Positions 34,349 to 42,990 of a stretch of DNA of 53,553 nt are shown one piece after another. The translations under genes were made by a program, and so were the position numbers. A model generated the notes under the pieces. The model did not search any database. It was not told the DNA's origin and was given only the letters and a program-made list of their open reading frames with translations. The stretch spans positions 1 through 53,553 of the forward strand of contig JAFSEF010000080.1 of assembly GCA_017435865.1 (NCBI GenBank). The letters are read 5' to 3'. This stretch comes from Clostridia bacterium. Its GTDB lineage: Bacteria; Bacillota; Clostridia; Oscillospirales; Acutalibacteraceae. Within the stretch, counting starts at the first letter, position 1. Each line of letters opens with the position of its first letter.

Positions 34349-35695
34349 ATGGAACGATTGATTTTGAGTAAACTGCTTGAATGGAAGAATTCACCCTATC
34401 GCAAGCCGCTGATTCTGAAGGGTGTGCGTCAGGTGGGAAAGACCTGGATTCTGAAAGAGTTCGGCAGACGCTATTATGAAAATACCGCTTATTTCAACTT
34501 TGATGAAAACGAAGAATATAAACAGTTCTTTGAAACTACCAAGGATGTGGATCGGATTCTGCAGAATCTGATGCTGGCCAGCGGCTATAAGATATTGCCC
34601 GAAAAGACGCTCATCATTTTTGACGAGGTGCAGGACTGCCCCAAGGTCATCAATGCCATGAAGTATTTCTGCGAGAATGCCCCGCAGTATCACATTGCCT
34701 GTGCCGGTTCGCTGCTTGGCATTGCCCTGGCTAAGCCATCTTCTTTCCCTGTAGGAAAGGTCAACTTCATGCAGATCGACCCTATGACATTTACTGAATT
34801 TCTTCTCGCAAACGGTGACGAGAACCTTGTGAAATATTTGGAGAGCGTGGATACACTTGATCCGATCCCCGATGCTTTTTTTAATCCGTTGTATGAGAAG
34901 CTAAAGATGTACTATGTTACCGGAGGTATGCCTGAATCGGTAAAGATGTGGACGGAGGCCCGTGACGTATCTGCCATGCAGGAAGCTCTGTCCGATATCA
35001 TCGGTGCTTACGAACGTGACTTTGCCAAGCATCCCAATCTCACAGAGTTTCCGAAGATCTCTATGATCTGGAAATCTGTTCCCTCTCAGTTGGCAAGAGA
35101 GAACAAGAAGTTTATCTATAAGGTTGTCAAAGAAGGTGCAAGAGCTCGTGAATATGAGGACGCTCTGCAATGGCTGGTAGATGCCCGTTTGGTGCATAAA
35201 GTCTACCGCAGCAGCGCACCCGGTCTTCCTGTGGCCGCTTATGATGATCTGTCTGCGTTCAAAATCTATTTGGTGGACGTAGGCCTGCTCCGTCGTCTGG
35301 CACAATTGGCTCCTACAGCTTTTGGCGAAGGCAACCGCCTGTTCACCGAGTTCAAGGGAGCATTAACCGAAAACTATGTATTGCAAACTTTGATTACGCA
35401 GTTTGAGGTACTGCCTCGTTATTGGTCACAGAATAATCCTCCCTATGAAGTGGATTTTCTGATTCAACGAGAAAATGACATTTTCCCCATCGAAGTAAAG
35501 TCCGAAGCAAATTTGGCGAGCAAGAGCCTCAGAAAATTCAAGGAATTGTTTCCGGATAAAGTGAAGCTCCGTGTGCGATTCTCACTGGATAATTTGAAGC
35601 TGGACGATGATGTGCTGAACATTCCGCTGTTTATGGCTGATCAAGCTGATCGGTTGATTGGATTGGCGTTAAAAAAGAGAAATGTAAAGCTCTGA
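34349..35695 (+). CDS. AAA_14/DUF4143 ATPase
   Basis: A 448-residue ATPase. The AAA_14 domain has Walker A GVRQVGKTW and Walker B LIIFDEVQDCP, and AGSLLGIAL is the sensor region. The C-terminal DUF4143 domain has GGMPESVKMW and a restriction-endonuclease-like motif (FEVLPRYWS, EVDFLIQ, FPIEVKSE), where Asp, Glu-x-Lys may form a degenerate PD-(D/E)xK site. Members are widespread in anaerobes and their function is unknown. It sits between mobile-element remnants and is preceded by direct repeats, so it may be autoregulated. ATG 34349 lies behind GAAGGAG. Confidence 0.85.
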   Translation: MERLILSKLLEWKNSPYRKPLILKGVRQVGKTWILKEFGRRYYENTAYFNFDENEEYKQFFETTKDVDRILQNLMLASGYKILPEKTLIIFDEVQDCPKVINAMKYFCENAPQYHIACAGSLLGIALAKPSSFPVGKVNFMQIDPMTFTEFLLANGDENLVKYLESVDTLDPIPDAFFNPLYEKLKMYYVTGGMPESVKMWTEARDVSAMQEALSDIIGAYERDFAKHPNLTEFPKISMIWKSVPSQLARENKKFIYKVVKEGARAREYEDALQWLVDARLVHKVYRSSAPGLPVAAYDDLSAFKIYLVDVGLLRRLAQLAPTAFGEGNRLFTEFKGALTENYVLQTLITQFEVLPRYWSQNNPPYEVDFLIQRENDIFPIEVKSEANLASKSLRKFKELFPDKVKLRVRFSLDNLKLDDDVLNIPLFMADQADRLIGLALKKRNVKL

Positions 35696-35996
35696 TCCTT
35701 TGGGCGGAGCACATGACATAGTGTTTTTTCATAGAGCAAGGAGAATAACAAAACATTATCTTGGCTCCCACCTTAAAACCGTTTTGGAAAATCAAGCAAT
35801 CAGTGATAGTTTGATATTCTCGCACACAGTCGGTATATTTCTCGAACAGCTCTTTTTGATCGTCTGTTATGGTAGCTCTGAGTTTTTCTTCGTTCCTACA
35901 GATTAGCTCCACTAATTTCTTGTACTCTTTGTCGGAAGAGGTGTCGTACTCTGTCGGCTCGATATTGCCGTACCAAAATTCTTCAAGGATTCTCAT
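35631..35996 (-). CDS. DUF6809-like mobile-element protein
   Basis: A 121-residue protein beginning MRILEEFWYGNIEPTEYD, with the conserved EKYTDCVREYQTITDCLIFQNGFKVGAKI that resembles the DUF6809 family of plasmid and transposon genes. The usual family end is near GAKIM. The last 40 residues here look unrelated and overlap the end of the AAA_14 ATPase gene, suggesting loss of the original stop by truncation. ATG 35996 overlaps the TnpV stop (ATGA). Confidence 0.7.
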   Translation of the reverse strand: MRILEEFWYGNIEPTEYDTSSDKEYKKLVELICRNEEKLRATITDDQKELFEKYTDCVREYQTITDCLIFQNGFKVGAKIMFCYSPCSMKKHYVMCSAQRIRALHFSFLTPIQSTDQLDQP

Positions 35997-36358
35997 ACAG
36001 CATCCTCCTCGTAGATCATTTCCTGGAGGACGATTTCCTCGGCTCGGTTGCGGATGCTGTTTATGGCTCCGACCCATGCCATCTGATCGTGCAGCTTCAT
36101 GCGCTCTGTCACGCCCTCAGCATCTTTCATTTGCTCAATGATAAATTCAAAACGGCGCTGTGCCTGCTCATTTAGATCAGCGAGATATGTCCATAGCTGA
36201 CCGCTGAGAACAAGGTCGTTAAAGCGGATAGGGTGATGTTCTTCAAGATAATCCCTGTGCAACCGTCCCCACCGACCAATAGGTCTGTTTTCATCTGGTA
36301 AACGAATATCGGGAATATGGTAATCACCGCAACGGATACAGTTCAGTTCCTGCATCAT
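35993..36358 (-). CDS. TnpV-like transposon-encoded protein
   Basis: A 121-residue protein similar to transposon-encoded TnpV of Tn4451-type elements: a YHIPDIRLPDENRPIGRWGR opening (quoted in part), then YLEEHHPIRFNDLVLSGQL, and the very conserved DQMAWVGAINSIRNRAEEIVL. ATG 36358 follows GGAGG. Its role in transposition is unclear. It is coupled to the DUF6809-like gene. No serine recombinase is present in the window, so the element is incomplete. Confidence 0.8.
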   Translation of the reverse strand: MMQELNCIRCGDYHIPDIRLPDENRPIGRWGRLHRDYLEEHHPIRFNDLVLSGQLWTYLADLNEQAQRRFEFIIEQMKDAEGVTERMKLHDQMAWVGAINSIRNRAEEIVLQEMIYEEDAV

Positions 36359-36401
36359 ATGTGCCTCCAATAAGCTTCAAACATTCTGTTAAAGATAGAA
36401 A

Positions 36402-36437
36402 AAGGCGATACCTGGTTGTGAAAACCAAGTATCGCCA
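36402..36437. terminator. Hairpin between tnpV-like gene and znuB
   Basis: GGCGATAC-CTGGTT and AACCAAG-TATCGCC pair around GTGA, with T-rich sequence to the right. It probably ends transcription from one or both sides. Nothing else is seen up to 36537. Confidence 0.6.
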
Positions 36438-36537
36438 ATTTTTCTTGTCGCACTCCTGTACGGCAGCTACCCTATGTCGGTAATGTTCTCATACTGTCTT
36501 ATTGGAAACTACTCTGCAGCGGTCTTTTTTTGTTCAA

Positions 36538-37431
36538 TTATGCTTTCTTTTTGCGGTTGTATGCGTTGCGGCAATAGCTAATTACCGAGAATAAAAGGAA
36601 CAGAATGATGTTGAAAACAATGACCATCGGCCCTGTCTGAAAACCGACACACAAAGCGGTGAAGAAGCCTGCAAGGAAACAGAAAACACCGCTTGCTACC
36701 GAGCAGATGATAACACCTTTGAAGCTTTTGCAGAGTCTCATGGCTGCAAGGGCAGGGAACAGAATCAGACCCGAAATCATGATCGAACCCATCATTTTCA
36801 TACCGACAACCACCGTAACCGCGGTCAGCACTGCAATAAGGGATCGGTACAGGGATGCGTTGATGCCCGATGCACCTGCAAAGGTTTCATCAAACGTGAT
36901 GGCAAAAATGCGGTTGTAAAACAGAACAAACAACACAAGCACCGCAACCGAAACAAGAATGCTGAAAACCAGGTCGGTATTGCTGATGGAGAATATGCCG
37001 GCCGAACCGAACAGGGAAGTACAGATTTCCTGGTATCGCTGATTCGAAAAATTGTACAGCAGGCTGCCGACCGCAACAGCACCCGTGGATAAAACCGCAA
37101 TGGCGGTGTCGCCATGGATTTTACTGTTCTCACCGGTACGCAGCAGGAAAAACGCTGCAATGACAACAATGGGCAGGGTGATGTGGTAGGCAGAACCGGT
37201 GGCACCGAGAATGGTTGCAATCGCAAGTGCACCGAAACCGGTATGGGAAAGACCGTCACCGATCATGGAGAAACGTTTGAGAACAAGGGGAACTCCCAAC
37301 AGGGAGCAGCACAGGCAGACAAGCAATCCCACGGCGAGAGCCTTGAGGATGATCGGCAGCATGAAACTGTCGGTCAGATAATAGGAAAGCGGTTTGTAAT
37401 CAACAGAGGTGATCAGTTCGGTGAGGTTCAT
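36538..37431 (-). CDS. znuB: Zinc/manganese ABC transporter permease (ZnuB-like)
   Basis: A 297-residue ABC-3 family permease with eight or so hydrophobic segments and the family stretch GDGLSHTGFGALAIAT. MGSIMISGLILFPALAAMRL is typical of the metal-specific ABC-3 group. It forms the membrane channel for the ZnuA/ZnuC system. It overlaps the znuC stop by four bases (37428-37431) and is the last gene of the operon. Confidence 0.88.
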   Translation of the reverse strand: MNLTELITSVDYKPLSYYLTDSFMLPIILKALAVGLLVCLCCSLLGVPLVLKRFSMIGDGLSHTGFGALAIATILGATGSAYHITLPIVVIAAFFLLRTGENSKIHGDTAIAVLSTGAVAVGSLLYNFSNQRYQEICTSLFGSAGIFSISNTDLVFSILVSVAVLVLFVLFYNRIFAITFDETFAGASGINASLYRSLIAVLTAVTVVVGMKMMGSIMISGLILFPALAAMRLCKSFKGVIICSVASGVFCFLAGFFTALCVGFQTGPMVIVFNIILFLLFSVISYCRNAYNRKKKA

Positions 37432-38117
37432 TTGTCCACCCCCCAGAATCGTTTTGCCTGGCCGCTGCTTATGTATTCTTCGGATGTGCCGTAATACAGC
37501 ATACGGTGATCCATGTGCAGAATGTGGGTCGCATCGGTCAGTGATGTGTCAATGTCATGTGAGATGATGATCACTGTAATGCCCTGTTCACGGTTGAGTT
37601 TGTTGACGATGGCATACAGTTCTTCCGTGACGAGTTTGTCAAGACCTGCCGTCGGCTCGTCCAATAACAGAAGCTTTGAGGATGCACACAAAGCTCTTGC
37701 AAGCAACACACGCTGCAATTGACCGCCTGATAATTCGGAACAGGAATGCTTGGCGATATCGGAAAGACCGAGCAGCTGCAGCGTTTCTTCTGCTTTCTGC
37801 TTGTCCTGTTTTGAATAAAAAAGGCTTCTTGTGCCTGAAAGAACCACTTCTTTGACGGATGCAGGGAAGTTTTTTTGCACCACCGTGGCCTGCGGCAGAT
37901 ACCCGATGCGTGATGCGGTCAGGCCGTCACCGTAGAGAATCTGTCCGTCAGACGGTTTTATGAGGCCTGCGATGGCCTTGATGAGTGTGCTTTTGCCCGA
38001 GCCGTTGCGTCCGAGAATGCACAGGTAATCACCGGCATTCACATCAAATGTGATGTCGGTCGCTACGGTTGCACCGTCGTATGCAAGTGCTACATTTTTG
38101 CATGAGAGCAGTGCCAT
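37428..38117 (-). CDS. znuC: Zinc ABC transporter ATP-binding protein (ZnuC-like)
   Basis: A 229-residue ABC ATPase with Walker A GRNGSGKSTL, signature LSGGQLQRVLLARAL, Walker B LLLDEPTAGLD and H-loop ISHD. It belongs to the metal-type ATPase group by operon context. It overlaps both neighbours by one to four bases, so translation is coupled. Confidence 0.88.
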   Translation of the reverse strand: MALLSCKNVALAYDGATVATDITFDVNAGDYLCILGRNGSGKSTLIKAIAGLIKPSDGQILYGDGLTASRIGYLPQATVVQKNFPASVKEVVLSGTRSLFYSKQDKQKAEETLQLLGLSDIAKHSCSELSGGQLQRVLLARALCASSKLLLLDEPTAGLDKLVTEELYAIVNKLNREQGITVIIISHDIDTSLTDATHILHMDHRMLYYGTSEEYISSGQAKRFWGVDK

Positions 38118-39073
38118 CAGGAAAGAGCCTCCTTCAGAGTTTCGGTGTTGCGTTTCATCAGATCAACATATGTCACACCGTTGTCGAAATCCTCTTGTGT
38201 GACATTGTGGTAAGAGTGCATTTCTCTTTTTGTACAGCCTGTTGCCGCAACAATGCTGTCAGCAGTCTGCATTTTTGAAAATTCAAGATACAGCACACAG
38301 GGAATATTGTGATTCTGTACGGTTTTGACAAGTGTATTGAGGGTGGCTGCGGAAACTTCGGTATTGCCTGCACATCCGCCGAATGCAGAGGTGTGTGAAA
38401 GACCGAACTGTTCGCAGAAATAAACAAACGGAAAACGATCTTCAAAGACCAGCATTTTGTTGCTTGCGTTGTCAACAATCTTTTGTATTTCCTGTGCCTG
38501 TGCCGTGATCTGATTCGCATAATTTTCTGCGTTGGAACGGAAGGTTTCTTCATGTTCGGGATACAGTCTGCACAGTTCATCGCAGATGGCCTTAAGAATG
38601 CGGACAGCATTTTCGGGGGAAGTCCAGACGTGTTCGTCGTAGTCTTCCGTTTGTGCGTGATCGTGCTCGTGATCATGCATATCTTCTTCGATCGCAGCAG
38701 GAATGGCTTTGAGTTCCACGCAGGACGTCATTGCAAGTGCCGTGAACTGTTCCGTGTCGAGGTTGCCGCTTCTGAATTGTTCGTCTGCCCATGTGTCGGT
38801 TTCTCCGCCGGAATAAATGAACAGGTTGCAATTCTGCACGGCAGCAAGGTCATCGAGTGTAGGAGAAAAACCATGGACTTCGCTACCAGGGGAAATGAGC
38901 ATTTTTATTTGCAGCAGATCACCGGCAACGGCTCTTGCAAAATCATAAGCAGGGAATACGGTCGCAATTACGTCCCATTGTTGTGTCTGTACGGGGCTGT
39001 CGGTGCAGCCGCCTGTTACAAAAGCCGTCAGCATAAGAACACAAAGTAAAACGGCAGTGATATATTTTTTCAC
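38117..39073 (-). CDS. znuA: Zinc-binding lipoprotein (ZnuA-like)
   Basis: A 318-residue cluster A-I solute-binding lipoprotein with lipobox VTGGC and metal ligands likely His in SPGSEVHGFSP, His in DYDEHVWTSPEN and later His/Glu residues. A His-rich loop (HDHEHDHAQ) between the first two lobes is characteristic of zinc rather than manganese binding. GTG 39073 was chosen because GAGGAG lies just before it. The ATG at 39091 precedes that site. The operon order is znuA-znuC-znuB. Confidence 0.88.
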   Translation of the reverse strand: MKKYITAVLLCVLMLTAFVTGGCTDSPVQTQQWDVIATVFPAYDFARAVAGDLLQIKMLISPGSEVHGFSPTLDDLAAVQNCNLFIYSGGETDTWADEQFRSGNLDTEQFTALAMTSCVELKAIPAAIEEDMHDHEHDHAQTEDYDEHVWTSPENAVRILKAICDELCRLYPEHEETFRSNAENYANQITAQAQEIQKIVDNASNKMLVFEDRFPFVYFCEQFGLSHTSAFGGCAGNTEVSAATLNTLVKTVQNHNIPCVLYLEFSKMQTADSIVAATGCTKREMHSYHNVTQEDFDNGVTYVDLMKRNTETLKEALS

Positions 39074-39111
39074 GGATATACTCCTCAGCAATAAAAATAG
39101 TAATTCAATTT

Positions 39112-39140
39112 ATTATATATGAAACAGAAGAAAAATTCAA
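39112..39140 (-). promoter_or_regulatory. Promoter of the znuACB operon
   Basis: On the minus strand TTGAAT (39135-39140) and TATAAT (39112-39117) are separated by 17 bases. No clear Zur or AdcR box is seen. Confidence 0.7.
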
Positions 39141-39157
39141 TATCTTTTTATTCTTAC

Positions 39158-39185
39158 TTGATTATTTTGTAAAACAGTGTAAAAT
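39158..39185 (+). promoter_or_regulatory. Promoter of the small nucleotidyltransferase gene
   Basis: TTGATT (39158-39163) and TAAAAT (39180-39185) are separated by 16 bases, divergent from the znu promoter. Confidence 0.5.
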
Positions 39186-39216
39186 AAAGACATGGAAGCA
39201 ATTTTGGGAGGTTCTT

Positions 39217-39600
39217 ATGAATAAAAATACACTTGTTGAAAAGGTAAGAAACTTGCATCTTCCGATCGGCAGCTACTGTGTGCTTGCAGGCGGTGCCATG
39301 CTTTTTTACGGTCTTCGGGATCAGACACAGGATGTGGATCTGCACGTGAATGAGGATGCTTTTTCGATTTTAAAAAACACACAGCAGCTTATTCTGTTGG
39401 ATGAAGAACGCTGTCATTATGCAATCGGTGAGGATGTGGAGCTGTATGTTATGCCGCAAAGTGAAATTGTGTATGCTGTGCATGACGGAATTTGTGTGCA
39501 GACACCGCAGGCTGTGCTTGCTCTGAAAAAAAGACTGAACCGAGAAAAAGACAAAACAGACATTGCTGCTCTGGAAGAATATATAAAAATGCACGAATGA
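39217..39600 (+). CDS. Nucleotidyltransferase-like protein (AbiEii-related)
   Basis: A 127-residue protein with VLAGGAMLFYGLRDQTQDVDLHV, the nucleotidyltransferase signature of a Gly-Gly loop followed by Asp-x-Asp. A short C-terminal helical part follows (AVLALKKRLNREKDKTDIAALEEYI), as in minimal AbiEii/MenA-type enzymes. No AbiEi antitoxin gene is next to it, so a toxin role is not supported. It could be a domesticated or metabolic relative. It has a strong TTGGGAGGT site. Confidence 0.7.
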   Translation: MNKNTLVEKVRNLHLPIGSYCVLAGGAMLFYGLRDQTQDVDLHVNEDAFSILKNTQQLILLDEERCHYAIGEDVELYVMPQSEIVYAVHDGICVQTPQAVLALKKRLNREKDKTDIAALEEYIKMHE

Positions 39601-39701
39601 TGTAAAAAGGCAGAATAAATATACAGCAGTTGGTGGAAATGTGTCACTTTCTGCTGTTTTTTGTGTAATATATTAAAAATATTTAAGCTGTTTTTTATAG
39701 A

Positions 39702-39730
39702 TTGACTTTATTATGCTTATATGTTAATAT
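39702..39730 (+). promoter_or_regulatory. Promoter of the PASTA protein operon
   Basis: TTGACT (39702-39707) and TAATAT (39725-39730) are separated by 17 bases. Confidence 0.75.
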
Positions 39731-39786
39731 TAATAATGGTGTGTCAGAGCCTTATCTGATGATTCTGAATTAAGGGGTTGCCCATA

Positions 39787-42700
39787 ATGAGAGATTTAAA
39801 ATCCTATGAGCCGTTTTTCGGGGCATGGTATATCAGACGTCCTATTTTTGAAAACGCGTTCGGCGGCATATATGAAATTTATAAGCAGGACAGTGACGAA
39901 CCCGCACAGTCCATGAAGGTAATCCGTATGCCTGATCCCGGCAGCGGATCCGAAGAGGAATATTCCCGGAAACTTGAGAAAGATCTTGTTGCGGAAATCA
40001 ACATGATGACTGCACTGAAAGGCCATATCAATGTTACCGCTTACGAGGAGTATGAGGTCCTGCGTCGCGGAGACGGTTTCGGATGGGATATCGTGATCCG
40101 TATGGAACCGGTTATGCCGCTTCCCGAATACATCCGCAACAATCCTTTCACCATCGGTGATGCAGTGCGGCTGGGTGCAGAAGTCTGTGCGATGCTTGAG
40201 TTTTGCCATCCGCATGAGATTGTGCATCGTAACATCTGTCCGCAGAATATTTTTGTTTCTGCTGACGGCGTGTATAAAGTCGGTGATTTTGCCATTGAAG
40301 ATCCGAACGGTCAGCTGCTTTCTGCTCTTAAAGAGCTTGATGCTGCCTGTTACACGGCACCCGAAGTGCACAACAATGATCTTTATGTTCCTGCATCCGA
40401 CATCTATTCACTGGGTATTCTGCTGTACGGTCTGCTCAACAACAACCGTCTTCCCTTTATGCCGGCATATCCGCAGCAATACTCTTTGACAGATGTGGTC
40501 TTTGCCAATGAAAAACGTTTCCGCGGTGAAGAAATGCAGGCTCCCAAGAATGCAGGCGAAGAACTCTCCGCCATCATTCTCAAAGCTTGTTCATTCAATG
40601 TAAACGACAGATATGAAAGTGCATCCGAAATGAAAGCTGCGTTGCTTGCAGTGCTTTACGGCAACGCTCCGCAAACGGAAGCACCTGCTCCTGCTGCACA
40701 GCCGCAGGAAGAAGAAAAGGCAGTCGACTCGGTTGCGGTTGTTGAAGCGGTTGCAGCTGATGAAGAAGCACAGACTGCTGAAATGACTGAAGAACCCGTT
40801 GAAACAGTGGCTGCAGAACCTGCAGAATCCGCTGAAGTTGCAGCCGAACAGAAAACAGAGGTTGCTGAATCCGAAGCAACGCAGGTACCTGTTGAAGCAG
40901 AAATGCTTACCGAAGCAGAGGAAGAAGAAAAGGCTGCCAGCCCTGTCGGTGATGTGGTGGCCGATGAAGCGTTTGTTTCGGCTGAAGTTGCTGCCATTGT
41001 CAATGAAGTGTTTGATTCCGTGCAGAAGGAATCCGATTCCGGCAAAGATGCATTTGAACTGGAAGACGCATTTGATATGCTTGTGGGATCGTCAACCAAG
41101 GAAGATGATATTCTTCATGCTGAATTTGAAAAGGTCGTAACGGATAATACCGAAGAAAAGAAGACGCAGGATGCTGTTGTGTATGAACCCGAAAAGGATT
41201 ACACAGCTCCCGAAGCAAAAGCTGATGATCATATTGAAGTGCCTGTTGCTGATGAAAAACAGGGTAAAAACCGTAAAACGGGCATTCTTGCTGCCATTGC
41301 AGTCATTGCGGTGGTGGGTGTGTCGGCTTTCGGTGTCAAGTATTTTGTGACAGAACCCGAACTGCCTGTTGACAGCAGCGATACGGCATCCGGAAGCATC
41401 AGTGAAGATATTTCCGCATCCGAAGAACAAAGCACTGCCGCAACAACAGAAGAAGTCACTACCAAACCTGCAAAAACGGAAGTTCCGTCTCTGACGGGTA
41501 TGAATGCTGCTGATGCCGAAATCCTTTTGCAGAGTCTCGGTTTCAGAGTTGTCAGAGAAACAACCTACAGCGACACAATGGCTGTGGATTATGTCGTTTC
41601 GCAGACGCCCGTTGCAAAGACGCAGGCAAAGACCGGTTCTGTTGTTACCATCACGGTCAGCATCGGCAAACAGGCCAATGCCGTCACCTCTCTTTCGTTT
41701 GTACAGTCTTCCGTCACCCTGCGTGTAGGACAGACTCTGAAACTCGATTATACATTTGAACCTGCCGATGCAAATACGGACGGACTGAAGTGGACTTCCT
41801 CCGCATCCAATGTTGCAACCGTCGAAAACGGTACAGTCAAAGGACTTGCCATCGGCACAACGCAGATCACCGTACGCAGTGCCGACGGTAAGACAAGCAG
41901 TGTTTGTACGGTTGCGGTTGTCGGTGAATCCGAAATCACAGTCCCCTCTCAGGTCGGTCAGTCAAAGGCACAGGCAGTAGCCGTGTTTGAATCCCTCGGT
42001 CTGAATGTAACTGTCAAAGAACAGTACAGCACCACGGTTGCCAAGGGTAAGGTCATTTCGCAGAGCATTGAAGGCGGCAAAACCGCAAAAGCAGGCGATA
42101 CCATTGCGTTGGTTGTCAGCCTCGGAAAACAGGAAGAAGCAACCACGGTTCCTTCTGAACCGACCACGCAGCAGCCGACTTCCTCTTCGGACGGCACAAC
42201 CGAAAAACCGACCACGACTCCTGCAACACCGGGAACAACCGTTCCGTCCACAACGCAGAATTCTGGTGACAATACAACTACCACGACCACACAGGCAGCC
42301 AATGTAGCTGTCAAGAGTGTTTCTCTTTCACGCAGAAGCACGACCATGCAACTGGGTGAAACGCTTGTGCTTGTTGCAACGGTTTCTCCTGCGGATGCAA
42401 GCAACAAATATGTCACATGGGCATCTTCCGATTCGTCTGTTGTCAGTGTTTCTGACGGTACGCTCTATGCAAAGTCAACAGGTACCGCAAAGATCACGGT
42501 CACCACAGCTGACGGTTCCAAGACCGCTACCTGCAGTGTCACGGTCAAGGATGACACGGTGAGTGTTCCCAATGTTGTCGGCAAAACGGCAGAACAGGCA
42601 GAATCGCTTCTGAAATCGGCAGGCTTTACAGTTGTCAAAAGCCATGATTTCACTGCAAACGGCACACCGGGTACGGTACAGTCGCAGTATCCTGTTGCAA

Positions 42701-42960
42701 ACTCGAAACTCACGAAGGGTGAAGAAGTGCAGATTGTTGTTTGTCAGCGTGTTGTTCAGATTCGCGTTACCGCAAGTGAAGGCGGCAGTGTCAGCGACGG
42801 CGGTGTTGCTGTACCCGGTAAAAAGATCACTATTTCCGCAACACCGGACAGCGGCTATCGCTTCGTAAAATGGAGTGACGGCAATACAAATGCAAGTCGC
42901 AGCGTTACGTTCGGCAACGCCGATGAAACCTATACTGCATATTTTGAAAAAATATCATAA
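39787..42960 (+). CDS. Membrane pseudokinase with PASTA and Big_2 repeats
   Basis: A 1057-residue protein. Residues of about 10-300 form a Ser/Thr kinase fold with the Lys of MKVIR, a helix-C Glu (LVAEINMM) and DFA in place of DFG. The HRD motif reads IVHRNICPQN, so the catalytic Asp is Asn and activity is doubtful. An acidic Ala/Glu-rich linker (300-490) leads to one membrane helix (494-522). Outside are PASTA (565-629), Big_2 (633-713), PASTA (718-781), a Thr/Ser/Pro linker, Big_2 (840-923), PASTA (925-987) and a C-terminal InlB-type B-repeat (990-1057). ATG 39787 follows AAGGGG. PASTA domains usually bind muropeptides. It is the first gene before a secreted protein, murD and murI. Confidence 0.88.
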   Translation: MRDLKSYEPFFGAWYIRRPIFENAFGGIYEIYKQDSDEPAQSMKVIRMPDPGSGSEEEYSRKLEKDLVAEINMMTALKGHINVTAYEEYEVLRRGDGFGWDIVIRMEPVMPLPEYIRNNPFTIGDAVRLGAEVCAMLEFCHPHEIVHRNICPQNIFVSADGVYKVGDFAIEDPNGQLLSALKELDAACYTAPEVHNNDLYVPASDIYSLGILLYGLLNNNRLPFMPAYPQQYSLTDVVFANEKRFRGEEMQAPKNAGEELSAIILKACSFNVNDRYESASEMKAALLAVLYGNAPQTEAPAPAAQPQEEEKAVDSVAVVEAVAADEEAQTAEMTEEPVETVAAEPAESAEVAAEQKTEVAESEATQVPVEAEMLTEAEEEEKAASPVGDVVADEAFVSAEVAAIVNEVFDSVQKESDSGKDAFELEDAFDMLVGSSTKEDDILHAEFEKVVTDNTEEKKTQDAVVYEPEKDYTAPEAKADDHIEVPVADEKQGKNRKTGILAAIAVIAVVGVSAFGVKYFVTEPELPVDSSDTASGSISEDISASEEQSTAATTEEVTTKPAKTEVPSLTGMNAADAEILLQSLGFRVVRETTYSDTMAVDYVVSQTPVAKTQAKTGSVVTITVSIGKQANAVTSLSFVQSSVTLRVGQTLKLDYTFEPADANTDGLKWTSSASNVATVENGTVKGLAIGTTQITVRSADGKTSSVCTVAVVGESEITVPSQVGQSKAQAVAVFESLGLNVTVKEQYSTTVAKGKVISQSIEGGKTAKAGDTIALVVSLGKQEEATTVPSEPTTQQPTSSSDGTTEKPTTTPATPGTTVPSTTQNSGDNTTTTTTQAANVAVKSVSLSRRSTTMQLGETLVLVATVSPADASNKYVTWASSDSSVVSVSDGTLYAKSTGTAKITVTTADGSKTATCSVTVKDDTVSVPNVVGKTAEQAESLLKSAGFTVVKSHDFTANGTPGTVQSQYPVANSKLTKGEEVQIVVCQRVVQIRVTASEGGSVSDGGVAVPGKKITISATPDSGYRFVKWSDGNTNASRSVTFGNADETYTAYFEKIS

Positions 42961-42990
42961 ACAATCTGTCTGACAAAGGAGATGCATAAA

